The position numbers and the translations under genes were made by a program. From Haliotis asinina (lineage: Eukaryota > Mollusca > Gastropoda > Lepetellida > Haliotidae), in assembly GCF_037392515.1 (NCBI RefSeq), contig NC_090282.1, forward strand, positions 32,849,054 through 32,913,053: a stretch of 64,000 nt of DNA. Reading direction: 5' to 3'. The notes beneath the pieces were generated by a model. It saw only the letters and a list, made by a program, of their open reading frames with translations, was not told the DNA's origin and searched no databases. The stretch's first letter is position 1, and every line of letters begins with the position of its first letter. Shown piece by piece: positions 10,500-21,978 of this stretch.

Positions 10500-12600
10500 G
10501 TTTTCCCTCAATCTCTGAAAATAAACACATTACTGGTCAAAAACGTTAATAAACTGATTAAGAAACGTTAATAAACACTTTATCATGTAAAATAGCACGC
10601 CTGTACTAGTTCAGTGCATAATTTCGAATTGCCGAATCGGAAAACCCATTCCATCTGAGTAACACCCATTAGTGTTTCCAGAACTTTATCAGGGGGCGAC
10701 TAGTTTCCTAGATCGGTATTAGACAGGTGTTCTATAAAAGTACCGCATGTATATTGTACGCGTTCCTAAACTCACTTAACTGCCTTTGCGTGTATTGCGC
10801 GAATGCAGCTATAGTCATGGTGACTCAAACTCACGCACAAGGGAATGACAGATGAAACGAGAACAATACTAAACGTAAAATAGTCCAGCTTTTCCTTGGC
10901 TTCACACATGCGGTCAATTGTCAGATGCATTTTAACACGCAGTCTGAAATCACAAATAGCATAAGTCCACGCAAACCTGTCTTTAAATCTCATTTCCATG
11001 TTTGTACCATGTGTTGCTCAAAGCGACATATACAATGACATACTGTAGACTGTTCATGGAAAAGTGCCATTGGTCCCCTTGTTAAATGGCGAGGCTGGAG
11101 TCGAGTACAAGACCTTGCCCTGTGCTAATGACATTGGACAGTACGAGTCTTAGTAGCAAAAGGGTCAGGAATCTGCAGAGACTAGCGATGCACTTCGAGA
11201 AAGGACTGTGTTCGATTCAGACAAGTAGCTTGTTGAGCATCATTGTGCCTAAGTATCAGTTGGTCTTCAAGACAGATTGAGATATGCTGTAGCGCTCTCT
11301 TGTGTAAAGGGAATGGGCTGTACCAATCTGCTAGTCTCCTTCTGGACGACCCTTCATTCCATTAGGCCATTCCATCTGCTTAATTTCAGAGACTGAATGT
11401 CGCCGGAAGTCGGTTGTACGCCACCCGTACGTTTGTTATGGTGGTTCTGACGGTACGCTACGCCATCGTCAGACGCTTTGAAGCAACGTCCCTTTTGCTC
11501 GATGTCCAACAAGACAATACAGTGCAACCGGGACTGTCCTTATTTAGCTTCACGGGGTCTTGTAAATGTACTCACGCCCCTACAACAGAAAATATTTCTG
11601 AAGTTTGGCCCATGCTATTAATTTCGGATATCACTTTTGAAGTGATGTCCCCTAAACTAATACTGCATCTCCCTAAAATGTTAATCCTGTGTAATGTGCA
11701 TTTATAAATGACACTATTTCGCTCATATTGAACCCATTGAACACTACGAGGTGGGTTTACGTTCATTCAGGCTGTGAGGAATTGCTGAGCGGAAACCCAA
11801 AATTCCAGTACAGAGTGTGATTGATTGAGTAAGTGAGTGAGTGAGTGAGTGAGTGACGTGTCAACGAAATCAGCGAGTCAGATCTCTTAGTTGTCTCGTG
11901 CTTACGTTGCTTACAGAAGATCAGTGCCAGGATAATCTTCAAGGGTAAGTTTCAGTTCACACCCCAGTCGGAAGACTTTGCACCATTCTTGGGGTTTTAC
12001 ATGAAATTGGAGAAAATTGGAGAACAGCTATGGCGATGAAGACCCAAATGAGGAACCCAAGGAGGATTGTGGTATCCATACAGAAACAGACTGGTCAGAA
12101 AATGACCTACAGACCTCCACAACATTTTGCCCTCTTTGAACTTATTTCCTGTTCAAAGTTAAAATTAATACATTAAATTTTGTCAGCTTAATCGTCTGAA
12201 CAGCTTGTGATTATTTCCAGTGAAGGGCGTCGCCTTTTGAACAAAGAAAGAAGGACATTTAAACGACAAGAATCTACCAGTATTTTTCTTTAAAAAAGGC
12301 CCAGATCAGGGAGCTCGCGGTATGAATGCGGAAGTTGCGAATCACTGTTTGTCACAGCATTGTAAGGATATGAAAAACATAGATGCATAGCACAGATAGG
12401 TATGTTCGAAGTCGTTCATACTGAATATAAGGTGATAATATTGCCTCGTGTTATAACTTTGTACCTTGTTCAAAAACATGTTATATTTTAACGTTAGAAA
12501 TATCAACACCTCTTTTCAAAGAGCATTGCTGCAAGCAGTGAAATGTTCAAGTGACGAATATTTCTTAATAGCTGGCATCACGAGAACGAAAATCATTTGC
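10500..12600. other. Intergenic DNA upstream of the GPI-type gene
   Basis: Frames of 64-97 codons here (for example 11414-11707 plus) have no domain signature or splice context. A short GAGT/GTGA run lies at 11824-11856. A 28-base segment at about 11919-11946, flanked by 'ttacag' and 'gtaagt', could be a tiny non-coding exon but has no support beyond its borders. Confidence 0.4.
11824..11856. repeat. (GAGT)n simple repeat
   Basis: About seven 'gagt/gtga' units; the same tetranucleotide forms the 3' tails of the window's SINEs, so this may be the remnant tail of a minus-strand copy. Confidence 0.8.
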
Positions 12601-12742
12601 ATACCTCCTGCAGTCACGTGACTGAATATCCCGGTGTCATTGGCTGGCGACAAACGTATAGCCGCATGCTGCCCCTTGTCGCTGTATGAAGTATGTTTTA
12701 GCCTGACAGAAGTGTTTTGGAGCTGAGGGATCAACGTGTAAA

Positions 12743-15700
12743 ATGCTGCGTTTACTTTTCCCCATTTCCATGGCAATGCTCGCCGTAGTTTTGATCCAAA
12801 GAGGTAATTTTTAATATTTTTTCAAGAATATTTTGACGTGAACACCGTTTGCCTGATTAAATAACATTTACATTGACGGAGTAATCTGCGTCTGTAGACT
12901 TCTCTAATTCGTCGCTCTTACGATGATGTAGCCCAAACGTCGACATTAAGTATTACATGGAAATTCAACAGTAAATTTCATTCTTTATGTGATATATGGG
13001 GTTTCAGTTCACTCTATAAATTGGATATGCATGTTGAAATATTGGTTTGAAAGTAATGTCTTTGTCGAGTTATATGTTACCTTTTTCTCTGTAATAGTAG
13101 TTATATGAGTATACCAGAGTCATATTTATGCCCCGTCGTGATATTGCTGCACAGAAACGTGCTAATTGCGGCGTTAACCTCACTCACTCACTCACTTACT
13201 CATACCTATTGGACCCTCGAGTAGCCAATGATCCGTGTGATAGTCTTGTGGTTGAAGCTTTACGCCAGAAGTCCGGGTTTCATGAGTGCAATTTCCAGCC
13301 GATTTCAGGTGCCCTCGATATCGTTGGAATATTTCTAAAGGGGCGTAAAACCATACTCACTCCGTCCGGAACTCTAGTGGCCACGAGAAAATATAGCTTC
13401 CTGTTAATTGTTTGTGTTTTTCTTCCAACACCGAAACTACTCAGTTGTCTCTCATGATCAAGGCCTGTGTTAACTAAATCGCACAACAACGGAAACTATG
13501 CACTGAAATGTTTATTTGACCAAAACAACCGCAGCCGTGGTATAGTGGGTAAAGCGTCCGCCCGAAGAGCGGAAAGTCGCCGGTTCGACACCCAGCCTCG
13601 TCATTCCTAAAGACTTAAAAATATGGTACTAGTTAGTCCCTACCTGGCGCATTAATGCGTGTTACAAGGAATGGTCGGGTTGGAGTCAGTAAAACGTGTC
13701 TGAGTGGTGTATCTCAGCATTATAAACCAGCTTCGTACAAGCCGCCACTCATACACACACATGTACTTTGTCACCTGTACTTTGTCACCTGAACGAAATG
13801 TCCAATGTCCACGACGTAATGTCCAAAATGCAACATTTCTTCCCGTATCAAATACACTGCCACTGAATAATCATTTTTTATTGTTTCGTTATTACCTATT
13901 GTCTTTCATCAGTGAATAATTCATTTGACCATCGTTGTATATCAAGTCAGGTAATCATATTCCTATAACGTTTTCCTTCCCCGAGCTGTTCGATCTTCGC
14001 GTTCCCATAGCAACAGCACTGTTTCCATGTAATAGAAACAGTACTGGTGTGTTAAGCTTAAGATATATGTGGGGTATACGATCAGAGTATGTTCCCATCA
14101 CCGGTTTGTCTGGTCCTCTATTATAAACGGAGTGTATTTAAAGGTGGTTTGTTGCTGAGCAAGAATGCTGTGACAAATTGCATTTAGATATATCCATTTC
14201 ACTGCGGAAATATTTTTGTGTTACCCATTAAGTCGAGCGAAATGACTTTTCAGAAAATGCCGAATTTGAATCCATGGATTGCCTAGCATCATTTTGTCAC
14301 GTCATTATGGACGAATACTCAACTTAGGTATATTCTAGATTAGATTATTAAAACACCACACCATCTTCTGAAGTACCTCACTCATATACATATCATTAAT
14401 TCTAAAATCGGCGTTAAGTTAGAAAATATATTTTCCTTGGTGAAAGCCTGATGATGAATAGCTTCAGTGATGAGCCGCGATTTTAAACGCAGAAACGAAA
14501 ATGAAACGTCTTGAAAAAGGTTAGAGCCAGTGTTGAAAATATCGGATTGAAATCAGAGAAGCCTCCCCGAAGTACACACCTGTAATTAATATCCGAAACC
14601 TGAACGACTACATTAGTAATGCTACCATGGAACTATTCCCTTCCTGCTGGTCAAACAATCAACCTACTAGCTAAACAACTGAAACCAGTGCTGTTGTCAG
14701 GGCCACTTACGAAACAAGCTAAATACCGGAGCAACATATACCCGAGCCCCCATGAACACTATTTGGCATGAAGGGTATACTTTTGTTTTTCTTAGGTTTG
14801 TATCCTGTTGACGTTTGCTATGTAAGCTAACCCAAAGTATGTGTACGTGTTAACACCAATCAATACTAGAAATGAATACTCTCTTTCACACGGTCAATCC
14901 AAGCCGTGCAAGAAACTGCCATGGGTAAACACCTCCCTTGACGGAGCACAAGGTTGTGATACTTATCAAGCAGGTATATGATTGACATGTTTGATGGTTA
15001 TCGGATAAGCAGTATATAAACATACACATATAATTATGTTTACCTTTACAAGGTATTTCCTTCTGCATTGGTGATGAATGGTTGTATTCACTAGTTACTA
15101 ATGATCGTATACGTACGCAGATTTGTGTCTGCAGTAGAATGTACCCCTTACCGGGACGTGTACTGGGAACTTCATTTTTTCAGAAGCTACCCAAACCTTG
15201 CATTATCTTAGATGTTTGATAAAATCTATGGATTCAAAGGATCAATGTTTACGCTGTTAAACCTCAAATACGATTGACGGTCTAACTTGCCCAGTTCATA
15301 GAGGTTGTTTGGTCTGAGATTTGGGGTACTAACTACTGAAACATCATCGAGTCTGTTCAGGTACAATTTTGTAAATATTTCTTGACAGTTGGTAAATCTA
15401 CCTGTAATAACATGCATCTTGGTGATTGTGGCAGACTACCTCTACAATTTACTTACATGGCCAAAGTGATTAAATACTGGTGTCGCCTATTATATATGCC
15501 TGATAATAGACTGCCAAAACATTGTTATATGATGCTCAAGTCCTTAGACGATGTTGGCCGAAATACTTGGGCAACTTGAGACATATTTTATCTAAGTATG
15601 GCTTTGGTTTTGCGTGGATCAGTCAGGATGCTGGCAATGTTGATTACTTCATATTCTTGTTTAAGCAAAGACTTTCAGATAACCTTAAACAATGTTGGTT

Positions 15701-18700
15701 CACTTCAGTCCAAAACTCTAATAAATGTTTTTATTACTCCCAATTCAAGACACTCTTAAATGTGGAAAGATATTTAAATTATGATATTCATTTACATATA
15801 AGATCTACATTGTCGAGATTTAGATGTGATAATTTTAATTTAGCAGTTGAAATTGGAAGATACAATAAAGTTAATTACAATGAGAGATTATGTTTATTTT
15901 GTAAATTGAATGACAAAAATGTTGTTGAAGATGAATTTCATGTACTCCTGAAGTGTGAACGCTTTTCGGATTTAAGATTAAGATATATTCAGAAATATTT
16001 GACTGATTTCGATCCAAATGTCAATTTTATTAATGTTATGAAAACAAGTAATGACTATGTTATAAAAGATGTTCGTATGTTTCTGTACTATGTACTTCAG
16101 CGCACTAGAAATGCTTCTTTTAAACAGCATGTGCACTAAAGTCAACACCATATGCAAATGACTGTATGATGGGCCTGTGGCCTTTCACTGAATAAACTTG
16201 CCTGTCTGTCTGTCTGTTTGGTATACTGTTTACATAATGTGATAATATGGCGCATTAGATATAGTAATGCACTTTTTTTATAGCTGTAACTGTATGTATT
16301 TCATTTCATTTCTTTTCTACCTCGGTGTGTGAAATATCATGTACATTGGCCATATGACCGCATTTACGACTAAAATAAACTTAAAACAAGACAAAGCTTA
16401 CCGAAAACGACTCCTTGATTTAGAACAAAATCAAGAAGTTATAATCCATAAGATGTGTCTTGTATTACTGCACCAACTTTTAAATGCCTTTGAAGAATTT
16501 TAAAATAAACTTCTTAAAAATAAAATATTTATCACACTCATCCATGTTAAACTGCAACACACTATACTAGAAACAACATATAAGGGAACATCTGTGTAAG
16601 AAGGCCGATTCTAAGTCGTGTGTTTTTTAAGACAATGCCGGATTCAAACCTGATCAACAGCCCTAACAAAACTTACCAGACGTAAGGAAGGCATGAGGAT
16701 CATGCACGTGCATCAACACGGTAAAAAAAGCATCAACTCTACGATGTCGCCAGTGTATCAAAATGCCTCCCAAATTCTATCTGACAAGAAATCAGCAGTG
16801 GGAGGGTGTCGGTATGGGCCATGGTGGGAGATCTCAAAACGAGGTAGTTCGTCATTTAGAAAGTGCGATTTCCCGCCTGGTGGAAAGATACCGACAGACT
16901 GGTGACGTGTCAATTCGACCCGGGAGAGGAACGCCACAAAAAAGTTTCTTCCAGTACAGTGAGAAACAGACTGATATCGAGGTGCCCATTCCGTGGAATT
17001 CCACTTAATGTGCAACACAAGAGGCTGAGACTTCAGTGGTCTTGACAGTTTGGTAATCGTGACAGGGGGCACTGGCGTTACATGATGAGCTCCTGGTGAG
17101 ATTCACAGATGGTCGACAACCGGTTTGACGAAGACGCAGGGAGCGCCACCATGACGTCAGTATTAAGAGCATACGGTGATGAAAGTGTTATGGTGTGGAG
17201 TAGAATAACGCATGACCACAGAACTGATCTCGTGACTGTCCAGAGACATTTGACAGGCCAGCGTTGTGTGGATGAAATTTGAAGACCAGTAGTGATTCCA
17301 TTCTCGCAGAGGATTGGTCGAAACTTTGAGTTCCAGGACGATAATGACTTCACAGAGCAAGAGTTGCTTTGGATTGGCCTGCCAAATCACCATATCTCTC
17401 ACCTATTGAACATTTGCGGGATGGGATGAGCTACAGGCTGTCCACAGCCACCAGCAAACCTACAGGCACTCTGACAATTCCTCCAAGAAGACAGGTGCCA
17501 AATTCCAAAGGAGACAGTTCACAATCTGATCTCAAGCATGCCCAGTAGATGCCAAACATGGATTGATGCCCGAGTCAGCTGGACCAGATACTGACTTTTG
17601 TCCACAAAACTGTCCAAATCCAATTCAAATAAATCTCACCATGACCAAAAATCTTAGTGTCCTCTTACATTTTGTTTCTGTTATATCTTAGTAGCATTGT
17701 GAAACTGGCACTAGTCCAGATATGTACAACAGTCAAACATGTACCTGCCTACACTTGCATCTCTTCACTGTAATAGATCCCTAGTAACGTTAAATGCGAC
17801 CCCAACCCCTATTACACTGCACCTGTATGAAAAATATACACGAAACGAAATGGAAAGAACAATAACCAAAAAAGAAGAAAGAAAGAAAGAAAGATAAAGA
17901 TGAAAAAACGAGGGAAGATACGCAATCACCCGACTTTTACAAGAAAACAACATGATATGACAACAGGTGTGTGCTACGTAAGCAAACCAGGGAAGTATGT
18001 AAGGATAAACTGCAGCACAAACACGCAATCAAACTTTCAGTCATCAATGTGTGAAGCCCATTTCTGTTGTCCCTTGCCGCGATATTGTTGGAATATTGCT
18101 AAAAGAGGCGTAAATTCCATACTAACTCTCTCTTTATCACAAGTGAGCTGACATATTAATATAGTAAATGGTTTATCCTTGATCTTTGAAGGTGAAAGCG
18201 CGTGCAAAAAATGCGCCAAGGGAACCGACAAGCCGAGCTGCAACATGAACTTCACATCAACGTTCCCTGAAGATGATTCCCTGTGTGACCAAGTAAAGAA
18301 TAGTTCAACAAGTAGGTGTTAGTTGCTATCCATTTGACTGGCGTTTTAGTTGAATGTCAAAGATATGATAAATGTTTGATATTAGATGGGTATTCACAGG
18401 TAGGACAGATTAGGTGTATTAACACTTTGCAAGAAATACACGGTATGGGACAAAGTATAGTCTGTTAGCAGTGAAAACGTACCGATGAATTTCACTAAAA
18501 ACTAAAGGCAAAGCGAATATGTGAAATTAAGATTGCGAACTCTCATACTCTTAGCTTACCAAATGAAATTTTTAATCTCAGAATTTTATTCAGCTTAGGA
18601 CAAACATTGTTTAACAAACGATAATAATTTCAAATCGCTATTACTGGTTTGTTTTACAAGGGGGTATACACATTAAATGAAACACCGAAAACATGATAGA

Positions 18701-20358
18701 TAGATGTCATTTGATGGGGGTCTTCGTTGTGGACAAGACATAATAGATAAGTACCACTTAATGTTGTCTCAACGGGGAACAAGGCAGAATAGATGGGCGT
18801 CGCTTGATGTAGTTTGAACGGGGAACAAGACAGAATATGTGGGTGTCATTTGATGTTGTTTCAACGTAGGACAAGACGGAATAGATAGATGTCATTTGAT
18901 GGGGACTTTGTGGGTGACAGGACAGAGTAGACTCTCATACTCTTAGCTTACCAAATGAAATTTTTAATTTCAGAATTTTATTCAGCTTAGGACAAACATT
19001 GTTTAACAAACGATAATAATTTCAAATCGCTATTACTGGTTTGTTTTACAAGGGGGTATACACATTAAATGAAACACCGAAAACAAGCACGGTTGGTCTA
19101 TGTTAGTGCTGATCACATACCGCACGTGGATTTGTTTCACTGTTTCAACTACTGCGCTTACCCCTTTGTAGTACGAACCAATAATAACCATTTGAATCTA
19201 TGATCGTTTGTTCAACAACTTTTATCTTGAGTTGAATAATATTCTGAGACTTAAAATTCTAATTGGCAAGGTAAAATTATGAGGATTCGCAATCTAAATT
19301 TCACTTTATTTGGTTTACTTTATTGTTTAAAGTAAACTTCATCGGTACCTTTTCATTGCAAACAGACTTTATCCTGTTGTACGGGAAAGGACATTTAGCT
19401 GGCTTCTGGCAGGATCATCATGTGACAAGTGACTGGGTATTCACTTTATGCAAGACTTAATAAGTATTTGGCACTGGCCATTGTCTTGACGGTAAATAGA
19501 CAGATATCATTTGATGATTGTCTTCTTTTAACGGGGGACAGAGATGATAGATAGATGTCATTTGATGGGGGTCTTCGTTGGGGACAAGACATAATAGATA
19601 AGTACCACTTAATGTTGTCTCAACGGGGAACAAGGCAGAATAGATGGGTGTCACTTGATATATCTGAACGGGGAACAAGACAGAATATGTGGGTGTCATT
19701 TCATGTCTCAACGAAGGACAAGGCGGAATAGATAGATGTCATTTGATGGGACTTCGTGGGTGACAGGACAGAGTAGATAGGTGCCATTTGATGTTGTTTT
19801 GACGGGGGACAAGACAGGATAGATAGGTGTCACTTAATGGGGGTCTTTGTGGGGGACGCAATAGATACGTGTCATTTGATGTTGTCGTAACAGGGGACAA
19901 GACAGGATAGATGTGTGTCATTTGATGTTGTCTTCACGGAGGACAAGACAGGATAGATCACATTTGATGGGGTCTTCATGGGAGACAGGACACAATAGAC
20001 TGATGTTATTTTATGGGGTCTTCGCAAAAGATAACACACATGACATCTGGGAACGTTTTCTCCTGGTATGTGAAGTAGTCATTTCATATTCTCAGTTTTT
20101 ACCTGACATACGACAGGATAGTCTAGTGACATACTTGAGAGTATATTAGATAGCAAAGAACTGATTCCTTTATTCAGTGTGGACGTGGTGTTTGTTGCAG
20201 ATGATGACTTGTGCAAGAGCTTTCCGATGGGCTACAGGCTGGTCTGTGACCAAAACGTCACCTGCGAGGGCACCTGCTCCGCTGCCATGGCAACAGGAAT
20301 TAACTCGTTCACTCCAGTTGTGCTTGTGGCGCTTGTGCTTCTCTATATCAGCCCATAA
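12743..20358 (+). CDS. Small cysteine-rich, probably GPI-anchored secreted protein (three exons)
   Basis: Exons 12743-12803, 18192-18311 and 20201-20358 join in phase 1 at both introns (donors gtaatt and gtaggt, acceptors gaag and ttgcag) and encode 112 residues. Residues 1-24 form a classic signal peptide ('MLRLLFPISMAMLAVVLIQR', then GESA). The mature part has eight cysteines (25, 28, 37, 52, 65, 76, 82, 86) and three N-glycosylation sequons (N40, N57, N79). Residues 97-112 are a hydrophobic tail ending in a stop with no charged cytoplasmic end, preceded by small residues (SAAMATG). That is the layout of a GPI-anchored surface protein. I do not recognise the family; Ly6/three-finger proteins have a different cysteine spacing. 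Introns of 5.4 and 1.9 kb are filled with repeats. The start was chosen because it opens the signal peptide. Function unknown. Confidence 0.72.
13126..13203 (+). mobile_element. SINE family B, 3' tail
   Basis: 'cgtgatattgctgcacagaa' and 'gcggcgttaacctcactcac' match the family B tail. It lies in intron 1 of the GPI-type gene, about 40 bp before a second copy. Confidence 0.6.
13242..13362 (+). mobile_element. SINE family B copy
   Basis: Tail blocks 'gatatcgttggaatatttct' and 'ggcgtaaaaccatactcac' are clear, and 'tcttgtggttgaagctttac' corresponds to the tRNA-like head, although the B box is eroded. In intron 1 of the GPI-type gene. Confidence 0.65.
13537..13725 (+). mobile_element. SINE family C with tRNA-like head
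   Basis: The 5' end has an A-box-like 'tggtatagtgggtaaagcg' and a B-box-like 'ggttcgacaccc' about 35 bp apart, as in a tRNA. A non-tRNA body follows ('actagttagtccctacctgg', 'aaggaatggtcgggtt', 'gtgtctgagtggtgtat'). It is not a functional tRNA gene because the acceptor stem does not pair convincingly. Intron 1 of the GPI-type gene. Confidence 0.7.
15350..16219 (+). mobile_element. LINE (non-LTR retrotransposon) 3' end
   Basis: The translation gives the C-terminal domain that follows reverse transcriptase in many LINEs. One frame (about 15380-15580) reads 'GDCGRLPLQFTYMAKVIKYW', equivalent to the 'ElGRyPL...iikYW' block. After a frameshift near 15560-15580, the frame 15522-16139 continues with 'FRCDNFNLAVEIGRYN', 'ERLCLFCKLND', 'VEDEFHVLLKCERFSDLR' and a stop. 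The cysteine and histidine spacing (CxxC...HxxxxC) fits the zinc-knuckle-like end of such proteins. The copy finishes in 'aataaacttgcctgtctgtc', a TCTG-repeat tail, and is 5' truncated. It lies in intron 1 of the GPI-type gene in the same orientation. The exact clade is not decided. Confidence 0.8.
16745..17640 (+). mobile_element. Tc1/mariner DNA transposon relic
   Basis: Translated pieces match a Tc1-type transposase in order. An N-terminal helix-turn-helix region is at 16763-16960 ('AISRLVERYRQTGDVSIRPG'). A segment near 17000-17040 reads 'GIPLNVQHKRLRLQWS'. The catalytic middle reads 'DESVMVWSRIT...RTDLVTVQRHLTGQR', and the 'LSP-I-E-H-L' block appears as 'ISHLLNICGMG'. The C-terminal 'IPKETVHNLISSMPSRC' follows. 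Stops and at least two frame changes interrupt it, so no active transposase is possible. Terminal inverted repeats were not delimited. It sits in intron 1 of the GPI-type gene. Confidence 0.8.
17995..18135 (+). mobile_element. SINE family B copy
   Basis: 'caatgtgtgaagcccatttc', 'gatattgttggaatattgct' and 'aaagaggcgtaaattccata' match the family B body and tail. It ends about 55 bp before exon 2 of the GPI-type gene, so the SINE could influence acceptor recognition. Confidence 0.75.
18440..19390. repeat. Long palindromic (foldback) element with an internal duplication
   Basis: The left arm at about 18440-18693 is the inverted counterpart of about 19127-19390: 'attaagattgcgaac' pairs with 'attcgcaatctaaat', and 'aacaaacgataat' with 'atcgtttgttcaacaa'. 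The inner 155 bp of the left arm (18539-18693) is repeated directly at 18931-19085 almost without change, with a minisatellite block between the copies. It lies in intron 2 of the GPI-type gene. I do not recognise the family; foldback or MITE-like elements have this form. Confidence 0.75.
18694..18930 (+). repeat. Minisatellite block 1 (45-50 bp units)
   Basis: Imperfect units built on 'gatgtcatttgatg', 'caacggggaacaag' and 'acagaata'. The block is nearly the same sequence as 19547-19775 of block 2, so it is a copied segment of that array now enclosed by the duplicated palindrome arm. Confidence 0.85.
19490..20010 (+). repeat. Minisatellite block 2 (45-50 bp units)
   Basis: About ten degenerate units with 'gataggtgtcatttgatg' followed by 'ggggacaagacaggata'. 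It lies in intron 2, ending about 190 bp before exon 3 of the GPI-type gene. Confidence 0.85.
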
Positions 20359-20475
20359 AAGTCGTACATCCGTGAACAATGACACGTTGAACTTTCCTAT
20401 GTAATATTGCAGTTTAATGCATTTTCCAACGATTTGACTTTAAACATTTTGTTTTGATACTTATTCTCTCCCTGC

Positions 20476-20481
20476 AATAAA
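20476..20481 (+). terminator. Polyadenylation signal AATAAA of the GPI-type gene
   Basis: A canonical hexamer 118 bp after the stop codon at 20356-20358, in AT-rich DNA; it supports exon 3 being terminal. Confidence 0.6.
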
Positions 20482-20553
20482 GAATGTATATATTAACATA
20501 CCTGTACAATGCTCTCTCTTCCTCCTTCTTTCATATTCCATGGAAAAGCGTAG

Positions 20554-20618
20554 GTATGTTGTGCCCTTAAGTGCACATAAAGCATTACGACCATTGTGCA
20601 TTTAAGGGCACAACATAC
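20554..20618. repeat. 65-bp hairpin
   Basis: 'gtatgttgtgcccttaagtg' is mirrored by 'catttaagggcacaacatac' with about 10 bp between the arms. It begins about 70 bp past the poly(A) signal of the GPI-type gene. Confidence 0.75.
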
Positions 20619-21228
20619 GTAAGTAACAACATACCTGTAAGGTACCTAGAAGTACAAACTGTGCTACTACCTTTTCAGTTTTAAATTTCTCATGACTTAC
20701 GTTTGTTACTTTGAAAGTAGGTACAATACCTGTTCCCAAAGTCATTCTCTCTTTGTTCACTCTCTTTGTTTGTTATTTTCTCTCTCTCAGTTTATGTATG
20801 ATGACAATTGTTGTGCTTGATGGAAGCTTGGTGGGAAAAATGTATACGATACCAAAACCATTTGGTTTCCCTTTTCCTAGTTTGTTTCACAATCATCTTA
20901 TGTTGATTATGTTGTCTGTACAAAAAATAAGTAAAACATAGGTTAATTGATGGAAAATGGGGAAAACATGACACATTTTGATAAGGCCAAAGATGTAATT
21001 TTTCCTTTTTGGTTTTACTGGAAAAAACCCATCTCCCTCGGCATTATGATATGCACAACATGGTTTGATGACCTACCCCTTCTCTGTAATGAACTCATCC
21101 AGTGATAAGGGATACATTAGAGACAGGGTCGGTTGTCACAAGATTCATTGACTAACACCTTTCTGAATCAATAAAGAATATCATCAATACCCATGACTGT
21201 GTTATATTTGGTTTCATAAACCAGGGGC

Positions 21229-21335
21229 GGTGAAGTAGCCTAGTGGTTAAAGTGTTTGCTTGTACCACTGGAGACTGGGATCGATTCCCACTACAGGTGC
21301 AAGCCCATTTCTGGTGTACTCTGCAGATCTTTGCT
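21229..21335 (+). mobile_element. SINE family B, tRNA-like head
   Basis: Clear A box 'tagcctagtggttaaagtg' and B box 'gggatcgattccca', then 'caagcccatttctggtgtac'. The tail is missing; another SINE begins close by on the opposite strand. Confidence 0.75.
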
Positions 21336-21389
21336 TATGATATCAACTCCTGGTTTGCTTGGTTAAGACTGGGTTATCTATAAGCTAGT

Positions 21390-21578
21390 TATTGATCCTG
21401 AATGGGTACAAATCCAACAATGTTCTACTCCTCGAGCCAACCCATCCTTCTTGTACCAGACAGGGACCAACAGGTACCACACTTTAACGCCTTTTGATAT
21501 GACACAGCCAAGGATCGAACCCATGCCCTTCCGCTCTCTGGGCAGGTGCTCTAAGCACTACACTACTGAGGCAGTCAT
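21390..21578 (-). mobile_element. SINE family D copy 1 (tRNA-derived, minus strand)
   Basis: On the minus strand it opens with 'ctgcctcagtagtgtagtgc' (A box region) and 'gggttcgatccttgg' (B box), then runs into 'ggtacctgttggtccc' and 'tggatttgtaccca'. A near copy with the same flanks lies 390-400 bp further on. Confidence 0.75.
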
Positions 21579-21777
21579 TGACAAACAGGAGACAATGTAA
21601 CATACAATAGTAGACACCAAGAGACCTGGACCAAAAGGTCATCAAAATGAGTGTATATTTTTGATACATTACAAATATTACACATATTGCATTCACTCTT
21701 TTGTTCACTTTCTCCGTTTCTCTCTTTCTCTCTCTCAGTTTATGTATGATGACAATTTTTGTGCTTGTGCCAGTTAT

Positions 21778-21978
21778 TGATCCACAATGGGTACAAATCC
21801 AACAATATTCTACTCCCAAAGCCAACCCATCCTTGTTGTACCCATTTATACCAAGCACCAGGTTGGGACCAACAGGTACCACACTTTAACGCCTTTTGAT
21901 ATGACACAGCCAAGGATCGAACCCATGCCCTTCCGCTCTCTGGGCAGATGCTCTAAGCACTACACTACTGAGGCAGTT
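21778..21978 (-). mobile_element. SINE family D copy 2 (minus strand)
   Basis: Same blocks as copy 1. The DNA beyond the tRNA-like end ('gacaaacaggacacaatgta') also matches the flank of copy 1 at 21580, so this is a tandem duplication of a SINE plus flank rather than two insertions. Confidence 0.75.

Noticed and set aside
11414-11707. A 97-codon plus-strand frame
   Set aside because: No domain, no flanking splice sites that lead to another exon; the opposite strand is open as well.
11919-11946. A 28-base microexon between ttacag and gtaagt
   Set aside because: Consensus borders alone are too common; there is no reading frame that connects it to the GPI-type gene.
13540-13615. A possible tRNA gene
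   Set aside because: A and B boxes are good but the acceptor stem does not pair and a SINE body follows, so it is a tRNA-derived SINE head.
21230-21300. A possible tRNA gene
   Set aside because: Same reason: the tRNA-like part runs straight into the family B SINE body and the stems are incomplete.
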